This document shows positions 54,673-63,900 of a stretch of DNA of 64,000 nucleotides, piece after piece. Under the pieces are notes generated by a model, which did not search any database, was not told where the DNA came from, and was given only the letters and a program-made list of their open reading frames with translations. A program made the translations under genes and the position numbers. Numbering within the stretch: the first letter of the stretch is position 1; each line of letters begins with the position of its first letter. Source of the stretch: Bacteroidia bacterium (GTDB lineage Bacteria; Bacteroidota; Bacteroidia; Cytophagales; Cyclobacteriaceae); the NCBI GenBank assembly GCA_030432655.1, contig JAUILA010000001.1:310001-374000 (forward strand). The letters run 5' to 3'.

Positions 54673-55635
54673 ATGGCTGAAGAAAGAATATCACCCACCG
54701 AAGAGACCATCAACCAGTGTGTTGAAGATCTGAAAGAAAAGAAAAGCGTGCATCATGCTGAAGCGGCCGCAGCCTGGAAAGCGGTCGAACTAAAAAAAGA
54801 AGTTGAGCAGTACAAAACCTGCTGTCTTGTGAAATCCAGGGAAATCATGGACCTGTATATCAACCTGGACCTGTGTTATGTGGCCCAGGGGCACCGGAAG
54901 ACTGTCCTGATCAAAAGCGAAATCCAGAAGCTCTGTGAAAAGGAAAAATCCATGGAGCAAAAGCTCAAGGATGCGGTAAAAGGCATCAAGGAGGTGAAGA
55001 TGAAGCTGAATGATGTGGTCGATGAAGCCTGCAAACTTGATCGCTGTGTCAAGGAAGAAAAGCGGTGCAAGCAGGGCCTGCATGAGTACTTCAGTAACAA
55101 GGGCAATGGAGAATGGAAGGATTTGATTTCTCACATTGAGGAACACGCGGTAACCTGTTTCAATAAAGCCTGCTGGGCGTTTGACGCCGGGGTCGATGTA
55201 ATCGGAATCCAGACATTCGTGGATATGGACAGCCTGAAGACAATGGCTGCTGACCTGGAAGTAAAAATGACCGCGGTGCAGTCAGATGTTAAAAGCGTTG
55301 CCACGAAGGCCGAGGAAGAATGGAAAAAATCTCTGCAGGAACTCCTGGAAATCAAAGGAGAGCTGGTTACCGGTAAAATCGAAAAATGCCGAGCGGTGAA
55401 TTCGCGTGAAGGTATTGAGGACACCATCGATTTTCTGTGTTCACCGGAAGCCTGCGACAATTTTGAGCTGACACTTGAGGAGATCTGCCGGAAGGTGAAG
55501 GATAATTTCGGAGAAGGCACTGATGACAACGAAGATGACCACGGCAAGGATCATGGCAAAGACCGGGGTAAGGGAAAACCAACCCGTCAAAAGTCCGGAA
55601 AGGATTCCGAAGAGGAAAACTGGGATATCGATTAA
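54673..55635 (+). CDS. Cysteine-rich, highly charged helical protein in eCIS locus
   Basis: The 320-residue protein is almost entirely helical and coiled-coil-like, with 14 cysteines (for example KTCCLV, DLCYVA, KLCEKE, EACKLD, DRCVKE, KRCKQG, KACWAF, FLCSPEAC). It is strongly charged. The C-terminal 45 residues are low complexity with an HGKDHGKDRGKG repeat. It has no signal peptide and no recognised family. It lies 25 nt after the sheath gene and 29 nt before another cysteine-rich gene, where known eCIS loci usually encode only sheath and tube. Candidates are tube-lumen cargo, a plug or a new structural element. Confidence 0.82.
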   Translation: MAEERISPTEETINQCVEDLKEKKSVHHAEAAAAWKAVELKKEVEQYKTCCLVKSREIMDLYINLDLCYVAQGHRKTVLIKSEIQKLCEKEKSMEQKLKDAVKGIKEVKMKLNDVVDEACKLDRCVKEEKRCKQGLHEYFSNKGNGEWKDLISHIEEHAVTCFNKACWAFDAGVDVIGIQTFVDMDSLKTMAADLEVKMTAVQSDVKSVATKAEEEWKKSLQELLEIKGELVTGKIEKCRAVNSREGIEDTIDFLCSPEACDNFELTLEEICRKVKDNFGEGTDDNEDDHGKDHGKDRGKGKPTRQKSGKDSEEENWDID

Positions 55636-55664
55636 TCTGAATAACACATCAAAAAAATATAACA

Positions 55665-56522
55665 ATGGCAACTAAACCTTATGACCAGGAATACGAGCAG
55701 GATTCAAAAAAGTGCTGCCTGGAAGACTGGGAAAATGACCTGAAGGATGTTCAGAACAAGCTGAAAATGTCCCAGTGTAAGAAAACAGGGATCAGCAACA
55801 AGAACACCAATGCAATGCAATGGCATGCCAAGCTTAACATGTTCTGGGACAGCATGCAACAAACAGATGAATTACTGGACGATGTTTCCGTACACCTTGA
55901 GTTATTCATTGATCAGTCTGAATTGATCTGCAGCAATATCGAATGTTCGAGAATGGCCATACAGATTCTTTTCTGTAAACTGAAAAAGGTATTTGATTGC
56001 ACCGACTCACTGCGGGAGCACCTGATTGATTTTTTCATGAAGGTCGACTGCCTGGGTGACGAGAACATCAATGCCAACAGTTCTTTCATCTATGCCTGCC
56101 TTCAGAATCTGCTGGCCAAGCTGGAGCTGGCCGTCGCCAAACAACAGGCGCTGCTGAAGCTGTTCATCGAAATTCTGACGTGTATTGAAGAGCTGGAAGA
56201 GGCGATCTGTGATGACGACTGCGGTGTGAAAGGACATCTTCATCACCTGGCAGATATATTCACAAGGGCAACGGAAGAATCGGTCACCTGTGACCTGGAT
56301 AGATCCTGCGATGAAAAAGTCGAGCCTAAACCTGTCATTCCACTTGAATGCGAACGTGTCTTTGTTTTTACCGGACGACAGCGTGAATTGTCGGCCGAGG
56401 AGAAAAAAGAGATAAAAGATGAACTGGATCAGGTTTGCAAGGAACATGAAGCGCTTGCCTCCTGCGAACGCAGCCTGAGTGAAGCTGTCGAGAGCTCTCG
56501 CGCAGCACAGGAATGCAAATGA
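55665..56522 (+). CDS. Second cysteine-rich helical protein in eCIS locus
   Basis: The 285-residue helical protein has 18 cysteines spread along its length (KKCCLED, SQCKKT, LICSNIECS, FDCTDS, YACLQN, LTCIEE, AICDDDCGV, VTCDLDRSCDE, QECK at the end). The spacing does not match a zinc ribbon or ferredoxin. It has no signal peptide, so the cysteines are likely reduced in the cell and could form disulfides after release. It resembles its upstream neighbour in type, and the two may form one complex. It lies 28 nt before the first tube gene. Confidence 0.82.
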   Translation: MATKPYDQEYEQDSKKCCLEDWENDLKDVQNKLKMSQCKKTGISNKNTNAMQWHAKLNMFWDSMQQTDELLDDVSVHLELFIDQSELICSNIECSRMAIQILFCKLKKVFDCTDSLREHLIDFFMKVDCLGDENINANSSFIYACLQNLLAKLELAVAKQQALLKLFIEILTCIEELEEAICDDDCGVKGHLHHLADIFTRATEESVTCDLDRSCDEKVEPKPVIPLECERVFVFTGRQRELSAEEKKEIKDELDQVCKEHEALASCERSLSEAVESSRAAQECK

Positions 56523-56550
56523 GTTATCAAATATTTAAAATTTAACAGAT

Positions 56551-57018
56551 ATGTCTAAAGCAAAAGGAGACTACCCGATTCCCAAGTTCCATTTCCGTGT
56601 GGAATGGGGCAATGACTTCAGAATGGGATTTACAGAGGTCAGCGGACTTGATTTTGAGACGGAGGTAATCGAATACCGCGAAGGGAACAGCAAAAAGTAT
56701 AATAAACTCAAGCAGCCCGGCCTGACGAAATTTGCAAATATTTCCATGAAACGCGGAACGTTTGAAGGCGATTTTGATTACTACAACCTCTGGAGAAAGA
56801 CCTACATGTTCCAGGAGGGGAACGATACCGGAAGCCAGTACCGACGGACTGTCACCATCAAGCTGCTCAATGAGAAGCACGATCCGATTATTACCTGGGT
56901 GCTGGAGAATGCCTGGCCATCCAAAGTACAATCCACAGATCTCAAGGCCGACGCCAATGAAGTGGCCATTGAAACCATGGAACTCGTGCACGAAGGGCTT
57001 ACCATCCAGGAAGCATAA
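56551..57018 (+). CDS. eCIS tail tube protein (gp19/Pvc1-like)
   Basis: The 155-residue protein of the T4 gp19/Hcp-like tube family shows PIPKFHFRVEWGNDFRMGFTEVSGLDFETEVIEYREGN, then GLTKFANISMKRGTFEGDFDYYNLW and the C-terminal WPSKVQSTDLKADANEVAIETMELVHEG. Hexamers of this protein stack into the inner tube that is driven out on contraction. A second, diverged tube gene follows after 14 nt, so this one is probably the main tube subunit. Confidence 0.95.
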   Translation: MSKAKGDYPIPKFHFRVEWGNDFRMGFTEVSGLDFETEVIEYREGNSKKYNKLKQPGLTKFANISMKRGTFEGDFDYYNLWRKTYMFQEGNDTGSQYRRTVTIKLLNEKHDPIITWVLENAWPSKVQSTDLKADANEVAIETMELVHEGLTIQEA

Positions 57019-57032
57019 ATTGATCAGCGTGT

Positions 57033-57512
57033 ATGCAAGGAGCGAATGAATACCTGTATCAGACGGTCGGATTCCATTTCCGCGTAATATTTACCGGTCT
57101 GGGAAACATGAGAAAGCCGTTCGACGTACGCTTTCAATCGGTCACCGGCCTGGATGTTCAGCTTGAAACGGAGAACATAAAGGAAGGTGGGGAGAACCGT
57201 TTTGAACATGTGGTGCCGACCCGTACCAGTTATTCCGACCTGGTACTGAAACGCGGGCTCCTTTCTCCAAAAACCAAATCCGGCCTCACTTCCTGGTGCC
57301 AGCGCGCCTTCGACAATTATGACATCATGCCAATCAACCTGGAGGTTCATCTCCTGAATGAAAGCCATGATGTAATGATGAAATGGGAAGTGGTCCACGC
57401 CTGGCCTAAAAACTGGAAGCTGGGCGAACTGAATGCGGAACGCAGTGAGATCCTGATAGAAACCCTGGAACTCAATTACAATTATTGCCGGTTCAAATCC
57501 GTGCCTGACTAA
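57033..57512 (+). CDS. Second eCIS tube protein (tube initiator, Pvc5/Afp5-like)
   Basis: The 159-residue tube-family paralogue has GFHFRVIFTGLGNMRKPFDVRFQSVTGLDVQLETENIKEGG, LVLKRGL and WPKNWKLGELNAERSEILIETLELNYNYC. Diverged second tube proteins in Afp/PVC form the first tube layer on the spike (initiator). It lies 14 nt after the main tube gene and 12 nt before the DUF5908 mini-gene. The initiator role is inferred from order. Confidence 0.92.
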   Translation: MQGANEYLYQTVGFHFRVIFTGLGNMRKPFDVRFQSVTGLDVQLETENIKEGGENRFEHVVPTRTSYSDLVLKRGLLSPKTKSGLTSWCQRAFDNYDIMPINLEVHLLNESHDVMMKWEVVHAWPKNWKLGELNAERSEILIETLELNYNYCRFKSVPD

Positions 57513-57524
57513 CTATATCAGAAT

Positions 57525-57692
57525 ATGCCACTTGAAATACGCGAACTTATCATTAAAGCCTCTGTAGGAGATGAGGAGAATGCCAGCCGCTCCGCCGCTG
57601 CCAATGGCGATGAGCAGGACCGGGAACAGGCAATGGTCCAGTCCTGCGTCGAAGCCGTTCTGGAAATTTTAAAACAACGGACTGAACGATGA
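57525..57692 (+). CDS. eCIS mini-protein (DUF5908)
   Basis: The 55-residue frame starts with ATG at 57525 (MPLEIRELIIKASVGDEENA) and ends in TGA at 57690-57692, overlapping the next gene's ATG (ATGA, 57689-57692). The N-terminal MPLEIREL[IV]IKA motif is the hallmark of DUF5908 proteins, which occur between tube and LysM-connector genes in Bacteroidota and other eCIS loci. The C-terminal half is an amphipathic helix with one cysteine. Its role in the particle is not known. Confidence 0.88.
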   Translation: MPLEIRELIIKASVGDEENASRSAAANGDEQDREQAMVQSCVEAVLEILKQRTER

Positions 57693-58408
57693 AAGAGAAA
57701 GCACCGGAACCCCAGATAAGAAATGGTGTACATAAGATCATCATTGTCCCTTATGAGGATAAGGGACTTACACGTAAAGCCGATGGTGTGGAGCCATTCG
57801 TCATCCCTGTTAACCCGGAAACCTACAGTCAGAATTACAAGGTGGATTATGATGTTCGCCGCGGACAGGGACAACAAAAGACGGAGGTTAAATATAAATC
57901 CACCGCCCCGGAAGAATTAAAGCTTGAATTCGTTTTTGACGGGACAAAAACGATTCAGGAGTATTTCTACCAGGACGAACCGGTAAAAGAGCAGGTAGCC
58001 ACTTTCCTGAATACGGTGTACAATATGAGTGGTAAAATTCACATGCCCCGATACCTGAAACTGTTCTGGGGAAAAAACTATATGATCCAGTGTGTCCTTA
58101 CCAACGTGGATATTAACTACACCCTTTTTGATCCGGAAGGAAATCCGCTCCGGGCCAAAGTAAGTGCCACTTTCCTCGATCATATTGCCAAAGAAGAGCG
58201 GGTAGCCCGGGAAAATAAGGAGTCACCGGACCTGACGCATATCCGGGAGGTTAAAGCAGATGACAGGCTGGATTACCTGGCTTTTGACATCTATTACAAC
58301 AGCAAATACATGCTTCAGGTGGCCAGGGCCAATGGGTTGACATCAGTCCGCAACCTCTTACCCGGCCGTACACTAAAATTTCCACCGCTTGAAAAGCAAC
58401 CTGAATGA
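57689..58408 (+). CDS. eCIS LysM-type tube/baseplate connector (Pvc7/Afp7-like)
   Basis: The 239-residue protein has an N-terminal beta domain (FVIPVNPETYSQNYKVDYDVRRGQGQQKTEVKYKSTAPEELKLEFVFDGT, as in CIS tube connectors) and a C-terminal LysM-like end (YYNSKYMLQVARANGLTSVRNLLPGRTLKFPP). In PVC and Afp the homologue joins the spike, inner baseplate and tube. Its stop overlaps the spike gene start by 4 nt (58405-58408), and its ATG overlaps the DUF5908 gene, so translation is coupled on both sides. Confidence 0.92.
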   Translation: MKEKAPEPQIRNGVHKIIIVPYEDKGLTRKADGVEPFVIPVNPETYSQNYKVDYDVRRGQGQQKTEVKYKSTAPEELKLEFVFDGTKTIQEYFYQDEPVKEQVATFLNTVYNMSGKIHMPRYLKLFWGKNYMIQCVLTNVDINYTLFDPEGNPLRAKVSATFLDHIAKEERVARENKESPDLTHIREVKADDRLDYLAFDIYYNSKYMLQVARANGLTSVRNLLPGRTLKFPPLEKQPE

Positions 58409-60177
58409 GCCCGACAACCAACATACCGGATGCCTCTGAATTCGGCGTGGTCACCCATGACCTGTTGTCCGACAATAACCGGGTTGATCCCGGCTATGAA
58501 GTGATCAGCATTGTTATCAGCCGGGAGGTCAACCGTATCCCGACTGCTCAGATCAGACTTCGGGACGGCAGTGCGGCGGAAGAAACATTTGAGATCAGTA
58601 ATACAGATGATTTTGCCCCGGGAAAGAAGATCACCATTAAACTGGGTCGGGATGGGGACAATGACGTTGCCTTTGAAGGCATCATCATCCGGCACGGAAT
58701 CAAGGTCTCGGAAAGTGGTGAATCCAATTTGCTGGTCGAGTGCAAGGACGAAGCGGTAAAAATGACGATTGGAAGACACAGCCGGTATTTTGAGGATATC
58801 AGTGATCAACAGGTTATGGAGGAGCTGATCAGTGCATACGGACTTACCCCGGATATTGAGGAAACCGGTCCGCAACATCGCGAATTGGTCCAGCACCATA
58901 CCACGGACTGGGACTTTCTGCTGGCCCGCGCAGAAGCAAACGGAAAGCTGGTCTTTGTTGAAAACGGAACCATCAAGGCAGAATCGCCAAAAACCAGTGA
59001 GGAGCCGGAAATTTCACTGCATTATGGTCAGAATTTATTGGAAATAGAAGCCGAGATGGATGCCCGCACCCAATGGAGCAAAGTGAAGGGGACAGCGTGG
59101 GATTTTGCCAATCAGGATTTGTTCGAGGCGGAAACCGAGTCGGTCAACTACAATGAACACGGAAATATAAGAGGCGAAGATCTGGCCGGTGCCGTGAACC
59201 TTGATGAATTTGATCTGCGGCACAGCGGTCACGTAATGGAAGAGGAGCTGAGAGAATGGGTAAATGCCTGCATGCTGAAGAGCCGCATGTCCAAGATCCG
59301 TGGCCGGGCAAAGGTCAGGGACGGATACCTGGGTTTTTTACCAGGCAAAATGGTCAATCTTGCCGGTGTCGGACAACGCTTTGAGGGCAATGCCTTTATC
59401 AGCGCGGTTCGCCATGAAATGAGGTCCGGGGCGTGGGATTCTCATATTCAATTCGGACTTGACCCCAGGTGGATAACCGCCACGGAAGATGTCATTGATA
59501 TTCCGTCCGGCGGACTCATCCCGGGGGTGCGTGGTCTTCAGGTAGGTAAGGTGGTGCAGCTGGAGAATGATCCTGAGGGTGAACATCGTATCCGGGTGAA
59601 AATCCCTGTGGTCGATAATGAGTCTGCCGGAATCTGGTGCCGTATTGCCTGTCTAGACGCAGGTGATGGCCGTGGTTCCTTTTTCCGGCCGGAACTTGAT
59701 GATGAGGTGATTGTCGGATTTGTAAATGATGACCCGCGGGATGCCATTGTCCTGGGTATGATGAACAGCAGTGCCCTTCCGGCACCGCTGGACGCATCTG
59801 ACGACAATCATGAGAAAGGTTTTTTTACACGTTCCGGGATGCGTATTCACTTTGAAGATAATGATAAGACCATTACGATCGACACGCCTGCCGGGAACAG
59901 TATCAAGATGGATGAATCAGGGCAAACAGTGGAAGTGAAGGATCAGAGTAGTAATTCAGTGAAAATGAGCACAACCGGAATCGAGATTAATAGTCCGCTT
60001 GAGGTAAAAATTACCGCCGGAACCAGCCTCACACTGGCGGCCGGAACCACCCTGGCTATTTCTGCCGCCAGTCTTTCGGTAAAAGCAGACGGACCGCTGA
60101 ACATGGAAGGGGCCGTAACCAAAGTCGCCTCGTCCGGGATTACGGAAATAAACGGATCACTTGTAAAAATAAATTAA
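58405..60177 (+). CDS. eCIS central spike protein (VgrG/Pvc8-like)
   Basis: The 590-residue VgrG-type protein has a gp27-like N-terminal half (LRDGSAAEETFEISNTDDFAPGKKITIKLGRDG; MTIGRHSRYFEDISDQQVMEELISAYGL). A gp5 OB-fold with GKVVQLENDPEGEHRIRVKIP follows, and then a C-terminal beta-helix of short repeats (SNSVKMSTTGIEINSPLEVKITAGTSLTLAAGTTL). It forms the trimeric needle at the tip of the tube. There is no extra toxin domain at the C-terminus. The PAAR gene follows by 6 nt. Confidence 0.95.
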   Translation: MSPTTNIPDASEFGVVTHDLLSDNNRVDPGYEVISIVISREVNRIPTAQIRLRDGSAAEETFEISNTDDFAPGKKITIKLGRDGDNDVAFEGIIIRHGIKVSESGESNLLVECKDEAVKMTIGRHSRYFEDISDQQVMEELISAYGLTPDIEETGPQHRELVQHHTTDWDFLLARAEANGKLVFVENGTIKAESPKTSEEPEISLHYGQNLLEIEAEMDARTQWSKVKGTAWDFANQDLFEAETESVNYNEHGNIRGEDLAGAVNLDEFDLRHSGHVMEEELREWVNACMLKSRMSKIRGRAKVRDGYLGFLPGKMVNLAGVGQRFEGNAFISAVRHEMRSGAWDSHIQFGLDPRWITATEDVIDIPSGGLIPGVRGLQVGKVVQLENDPEGEHRIRVKIPVVDNESAGIWCRIACLDAGDGRGSFFRPELDDEVIVGFVNDDPRDAIVLGMMNSSALPAPLDASDDNHEKGFFTRSGMRIHFEDNDKTITIDTPAGNSIKMDESGQTVEVKDQSSNSVKMSTTGIEINSPLEVKITAGTSLTLAAGTTLAISAASLSVKADGPLNMEGAVTKVASSGITEINGSLVKIN

Positions 60178-60183
60178 GAAAAT

Positions 60184-60474
60184 ATGCCTGCAGCTGCCCG
60201 ATTGACCGATATGCATACTTGTCCGCTTTTCAACGGCCCTGTGCCCCATGTAGGCGGACCGGTAACCGGTCCGGGTGTGCCGACGGTGCTGATCTGCAAT
60301 ATGCCGGCAGCAGTCGTGGGTGACCTGCTTACCTGTGTGGGACCACCGGATACAATTGTTAAGGGCTCTTCCACCGTCTTCATTGGTGGCCGGCCGGCTG
60401 CAAGAATGGGTGATCTCACTGCTCACGGGGGTGTCATCGTGGCGGGCTGTCCGACAGTAATAATAGGAGGTTAA
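60184..60474 (+). CDS. PAAR tip protein
   Basis: The 96-residue protein is a PAAR-repeat cone (MPAAARLTDMHTCPLFNGPVPHVGGPVTGPG, ARMGDLTAHGGVIVAGCPTVIIGG) with conserved His and Cys residues for a metal ion. It sits on the tip of the spike and sharpens it. It is a stand-alone PAAR protein without an effector extension. Confidence 0.95.
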   Translation: MPAAARLTDMHTCPLFNGPVPHVGGPVTGPGVPTVLICNMPAAVVGDLLTCVGPPDTIVKGSSTVFIGGRPAARMGDLTAHGGVIVAGCPTVIIGG

Positions 60475-60484
60475 ATTAAATGAT

Positions 60485-60919
60485 ATGGCTAAAGATGATT
60501 CATTCTTAGGTACCGGCTGGTCGTTTCCACCTGAATTCGAAAGAAGTACGGGAAGAGTAAAACTGGTCACACAAACGGAAGATATCGACCAGAGTCTTAC
60601 CATTCTCCTTTCAACCAGCCTTGGAGAACGTGTTATGCAGCCCAAATACGGGTGTAACCTGGTGGAATTTGAATTTGAACCAACCAACAACGCACTGATT
60701 TCTTATCTCATTGACCTGGTTGAAAATGCCATTCTCCTGTATGAGCCCAGGATCAAGGTGGAGAATATCAGTATTACTTCCCCGCAATCGTTCGATCTGT
60801 ACGAAGGAAAGCTGCAAATCTCGGTAGACTACCGGGTCAGGGAAACCAATTCCCGCTTCAATTATGTCTACGATTTTTACCTGCGGGAAGCTAATGTGCC
60901 TATCACAAATCAGAAATAA
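60485..60919 (+). CDS. eCIS baseplate wedge protein (gp25/GPW-like)
   Basis: The 144-residue protein of the GPW/gp25 family has the conserved block TEDIDQSLTILLSTSLGERVMQPKYGCNLVEFEFEPTN and LQISVDYRVRETNSRFNYVYDFYLREAN. It is the baseplate subunit that starts sheath polymerisation (Pvc9-like). Its stop overlaps the next gene's start codon by no bases (TAA ends at 60919, ATG at 60920). Confidence 0.95.
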   Translation: MAKDDSFLGTGWSFPPEFERSTGRVKLVTQTEDIDQSLTILLSTSLGERVMQPKYGCNLVEFEFEPTNNALISYLIDLVENAILLYEPRIKVENISITSPQSFDLYEGKLQISVDYRVRETNSRFNYVYDFYLREANVPITNQK

Positions 60920-63900
60920 ATGGATTCAGACTGCACAAATATTGCCCATCCGCTGACTTTCAGACCCGGCATTTCCCAGCCGGAAAGGAGGCAGCATGCG
61001 CCGGATCCATCAGAGGTCAAAATTGACGGTCGCACGCTGTCTGATTTCCTGAAGTTCATTGAAGACTTTTCCCTCCAGGTGAATCATTATGATTCGGATC
61101 TGTCTATTGGCGACTGGAAGTCTTTTTTCAGTGATCAGATACCGTTTGCCATTGCCGGAATTGCGGGTACAGATCCGGAAAAGATATCTGATGACTACGC
61201 TGCCCTGATTCGTGATCTGCAGGCGGATAATGATCCGGCCCTGATCCAATGGATTGTTGACTTTATCTTTAATGAGGTAATTGCACCCTGGGACCAGTGG
61301 TTTAATGCGTTGTCCGGCGGGGAGAACTCCCTGCATCGATTTATTGGCAAAACGATCCGGAGTGATCTGAGCCGACAACTGAAGGAATTTGTGCAGCTGG
61401 TAAATGGAATCAACAGACATTATGAGTTGATTAAGCCCGATTTCGGAAGATTCAGCCAGCGGCAGCCCTGGGGGCTTGAGGTTTTGGATCTGATCGTGGA
61501 GAATGATTCATTTATTCATGCCCCGGGCGGTGATGCAGGCCGGATCAACGCGCTGGAGCTGGAGCTGGAAGGTATATTCGAACCGTTCCAGGAAAACCTC
61601 AGGATTCTTACCGACCAGGCGTCCGTGGAGGAATTCCTGTCCGAGGAAAACCTGCTGGGGCAGGAAGGATCAGGCGGGCATCCTGCTCATCTGGCGCTGA
61701 TGTACACATTTTTCAGGCTCTTTAAATCATTTCAGGAGAATACAAATCAGCTGACCCGAAAACACCTGGACTATTTTTACAGGGAAATACTCTGTATTCG
61801 ACAGAAGGATCCTGCTCCTGACAATGTCCATGTCATATTCGAACTGCAGAAATTCGTTGACAAAAAGCTGATTGAAGAAGGTGTACAACTGAAAGACGGG
61901 AAGGATGCTAATAAAAAGGATGTATTCTTCAGCCTGAACGAGGATATCGTAGTAAACAAGGCTAAGATCAAAACGCTTCGCACCCTCTTCCTCCAGCAAA
62001 ATGATCTGTATCGGGGAGGACCAGCAAAGGTCAGGAACCTGATCCAGGGCGTTTATACCGCTCCACTGGCTAATTCGCTGAACGGCCTGGGGGAAAGTTT
62101 TGAAGACGATGGTTCCAGGAGCTGGGCGACACTGGGTGAACGGTTCAGCAAACAACAGCTACCTGATAAAACACAGCCAGTTCAGCATCCCTTTGGGCGA
62201 CTCGGATTTGTGCTCGCTTCGCCTGTCCTTCTTCTGAACGAAGGATTGCGGAACATTACAATCCGCCTGGAACTGGCTGCAACACCAGGTGTCAGTCGTA
62301 TAGGCGAACTGGATTTTTCAAAGCTGGATGACATCCTGGGGATGGAATTCTATTTTATCACAGAACAAACCGCGGAGGCAGCTAAAAAGTCCGGGCTCAC
62401 AGAAGCGGCTTCTGCATGGCTCGACCAGCTGCTCGCCGCAGGCGTGGACGTGAATATCGGGGAAGACCTGATCAGGATCACCTCCCATCCGGGACTGAAT
62501 GCTGCGGATGAAAAGGCCATCATTGCTGCACTGGAAAAGAGAAAAGCGTTGCGCGTAAGTTTCAGCGGGGAGAAGGAATGGCTTGTTGCTCCTTCGTTTA
62601 TCAGTACCATTTCCAGCGGACCCTATGAGCTCGTACTGGAAGTGGAACTGCCGCCTGAATTTCCGGCGGTAACCTTTTACAATTCAGAAGTGCTGAAGGA
62701 AGAACTGGATACAACCCTGCCGCTCGTGAAGATCGAAATTGATCAGAGTGTGCCGGTGTATTGCGACTCCCAGCTGTATGATCCGGATTGCTGCCTGGAA
62801 CGATGTATGCCGGCCGGGGAAGTTCAGGTATCGCTATATGAGTATTTCCGCGGATTACGGGTTACGGACAGCGAAATTTGTGTGGATGTCTGCGGGGTTA
62901 AAAACCTGGTGGTTCAGAACGATGAGAATGTCATGGACGTAAACGGAACGATTTATCCGTTTGGAACCCGGCCTGATATTGCTGATTTTTCTGTGATTGA
63001 TCCGCTTAGCAGGCCGTATTGCATAAATCAGGAGTTTATAGATGATGCTGATTCCATCGGGATAACTGCAACGACAAAATCATTCCTGGAAGATTTACTT
63101 CCAGCTTCCGGTGGTGAATACCTGGTAGGGCTGACTGAAAAAGAGCGGGACAATTTCCTGTTGACCCTTCCGGTTGCTGCTGATAAACCAGTAGTAGAAT
63201 CCTTGTTAAATGATGATACTAAAATGTATTGCCCGAAAAACCTGGAAGGTCCTAATTTCTACATCGGTAGTCGTGAAGTTTTTCTTAAGAATTGGGAGAA
63301 TGTCTGGGTGAATATGAGTTGGAAGGACAAGCCCAGTAATTTTAATCAACATTACAAAGCCTATGTGGTCGATAAATCCGGGCTTACCAAGGTGTACGGA
63401 CTGGATGAGGATGGTTTTGAAATCAACCTTTCTGTTCTTGGTGATGGTCAATGGTACCGGGAAAATCAAAATGCAAAAAATATAGATCACGATCCGGCGT
63501 CTGCTCCGGTTGATCCAAACCCTTTAACTGGTCACAATAACCGGTACTTGTTCAGATCTTCCTCTCCGGATACTGCCTGCACCCAAATTAACATTGATCC
63601 CATGGGCAACCGGGTTTATGATATGACCATCCAGGTAGCTAATTCCGATTTTGATAATGCCGATAGGTTTTATGATATCTCTGAAGCCCTTAATCAGTAT
63701 GCAGTGGATTCACGCAATGGCTTCCTTAGAATGACCCTGGAAAATCAGGATTTTCTGCATAAGGATTACCCTTTTGTCCTGGCACGACAGATGATGGCAT
63801 TCGGACGGTTCACAGGCGATAAAAAGGACCTGATCGATGATGCTGTTTATGAGGATTCATTTGGGATACCCCATGTATTTCAAATTGACAGTATTCTAGA

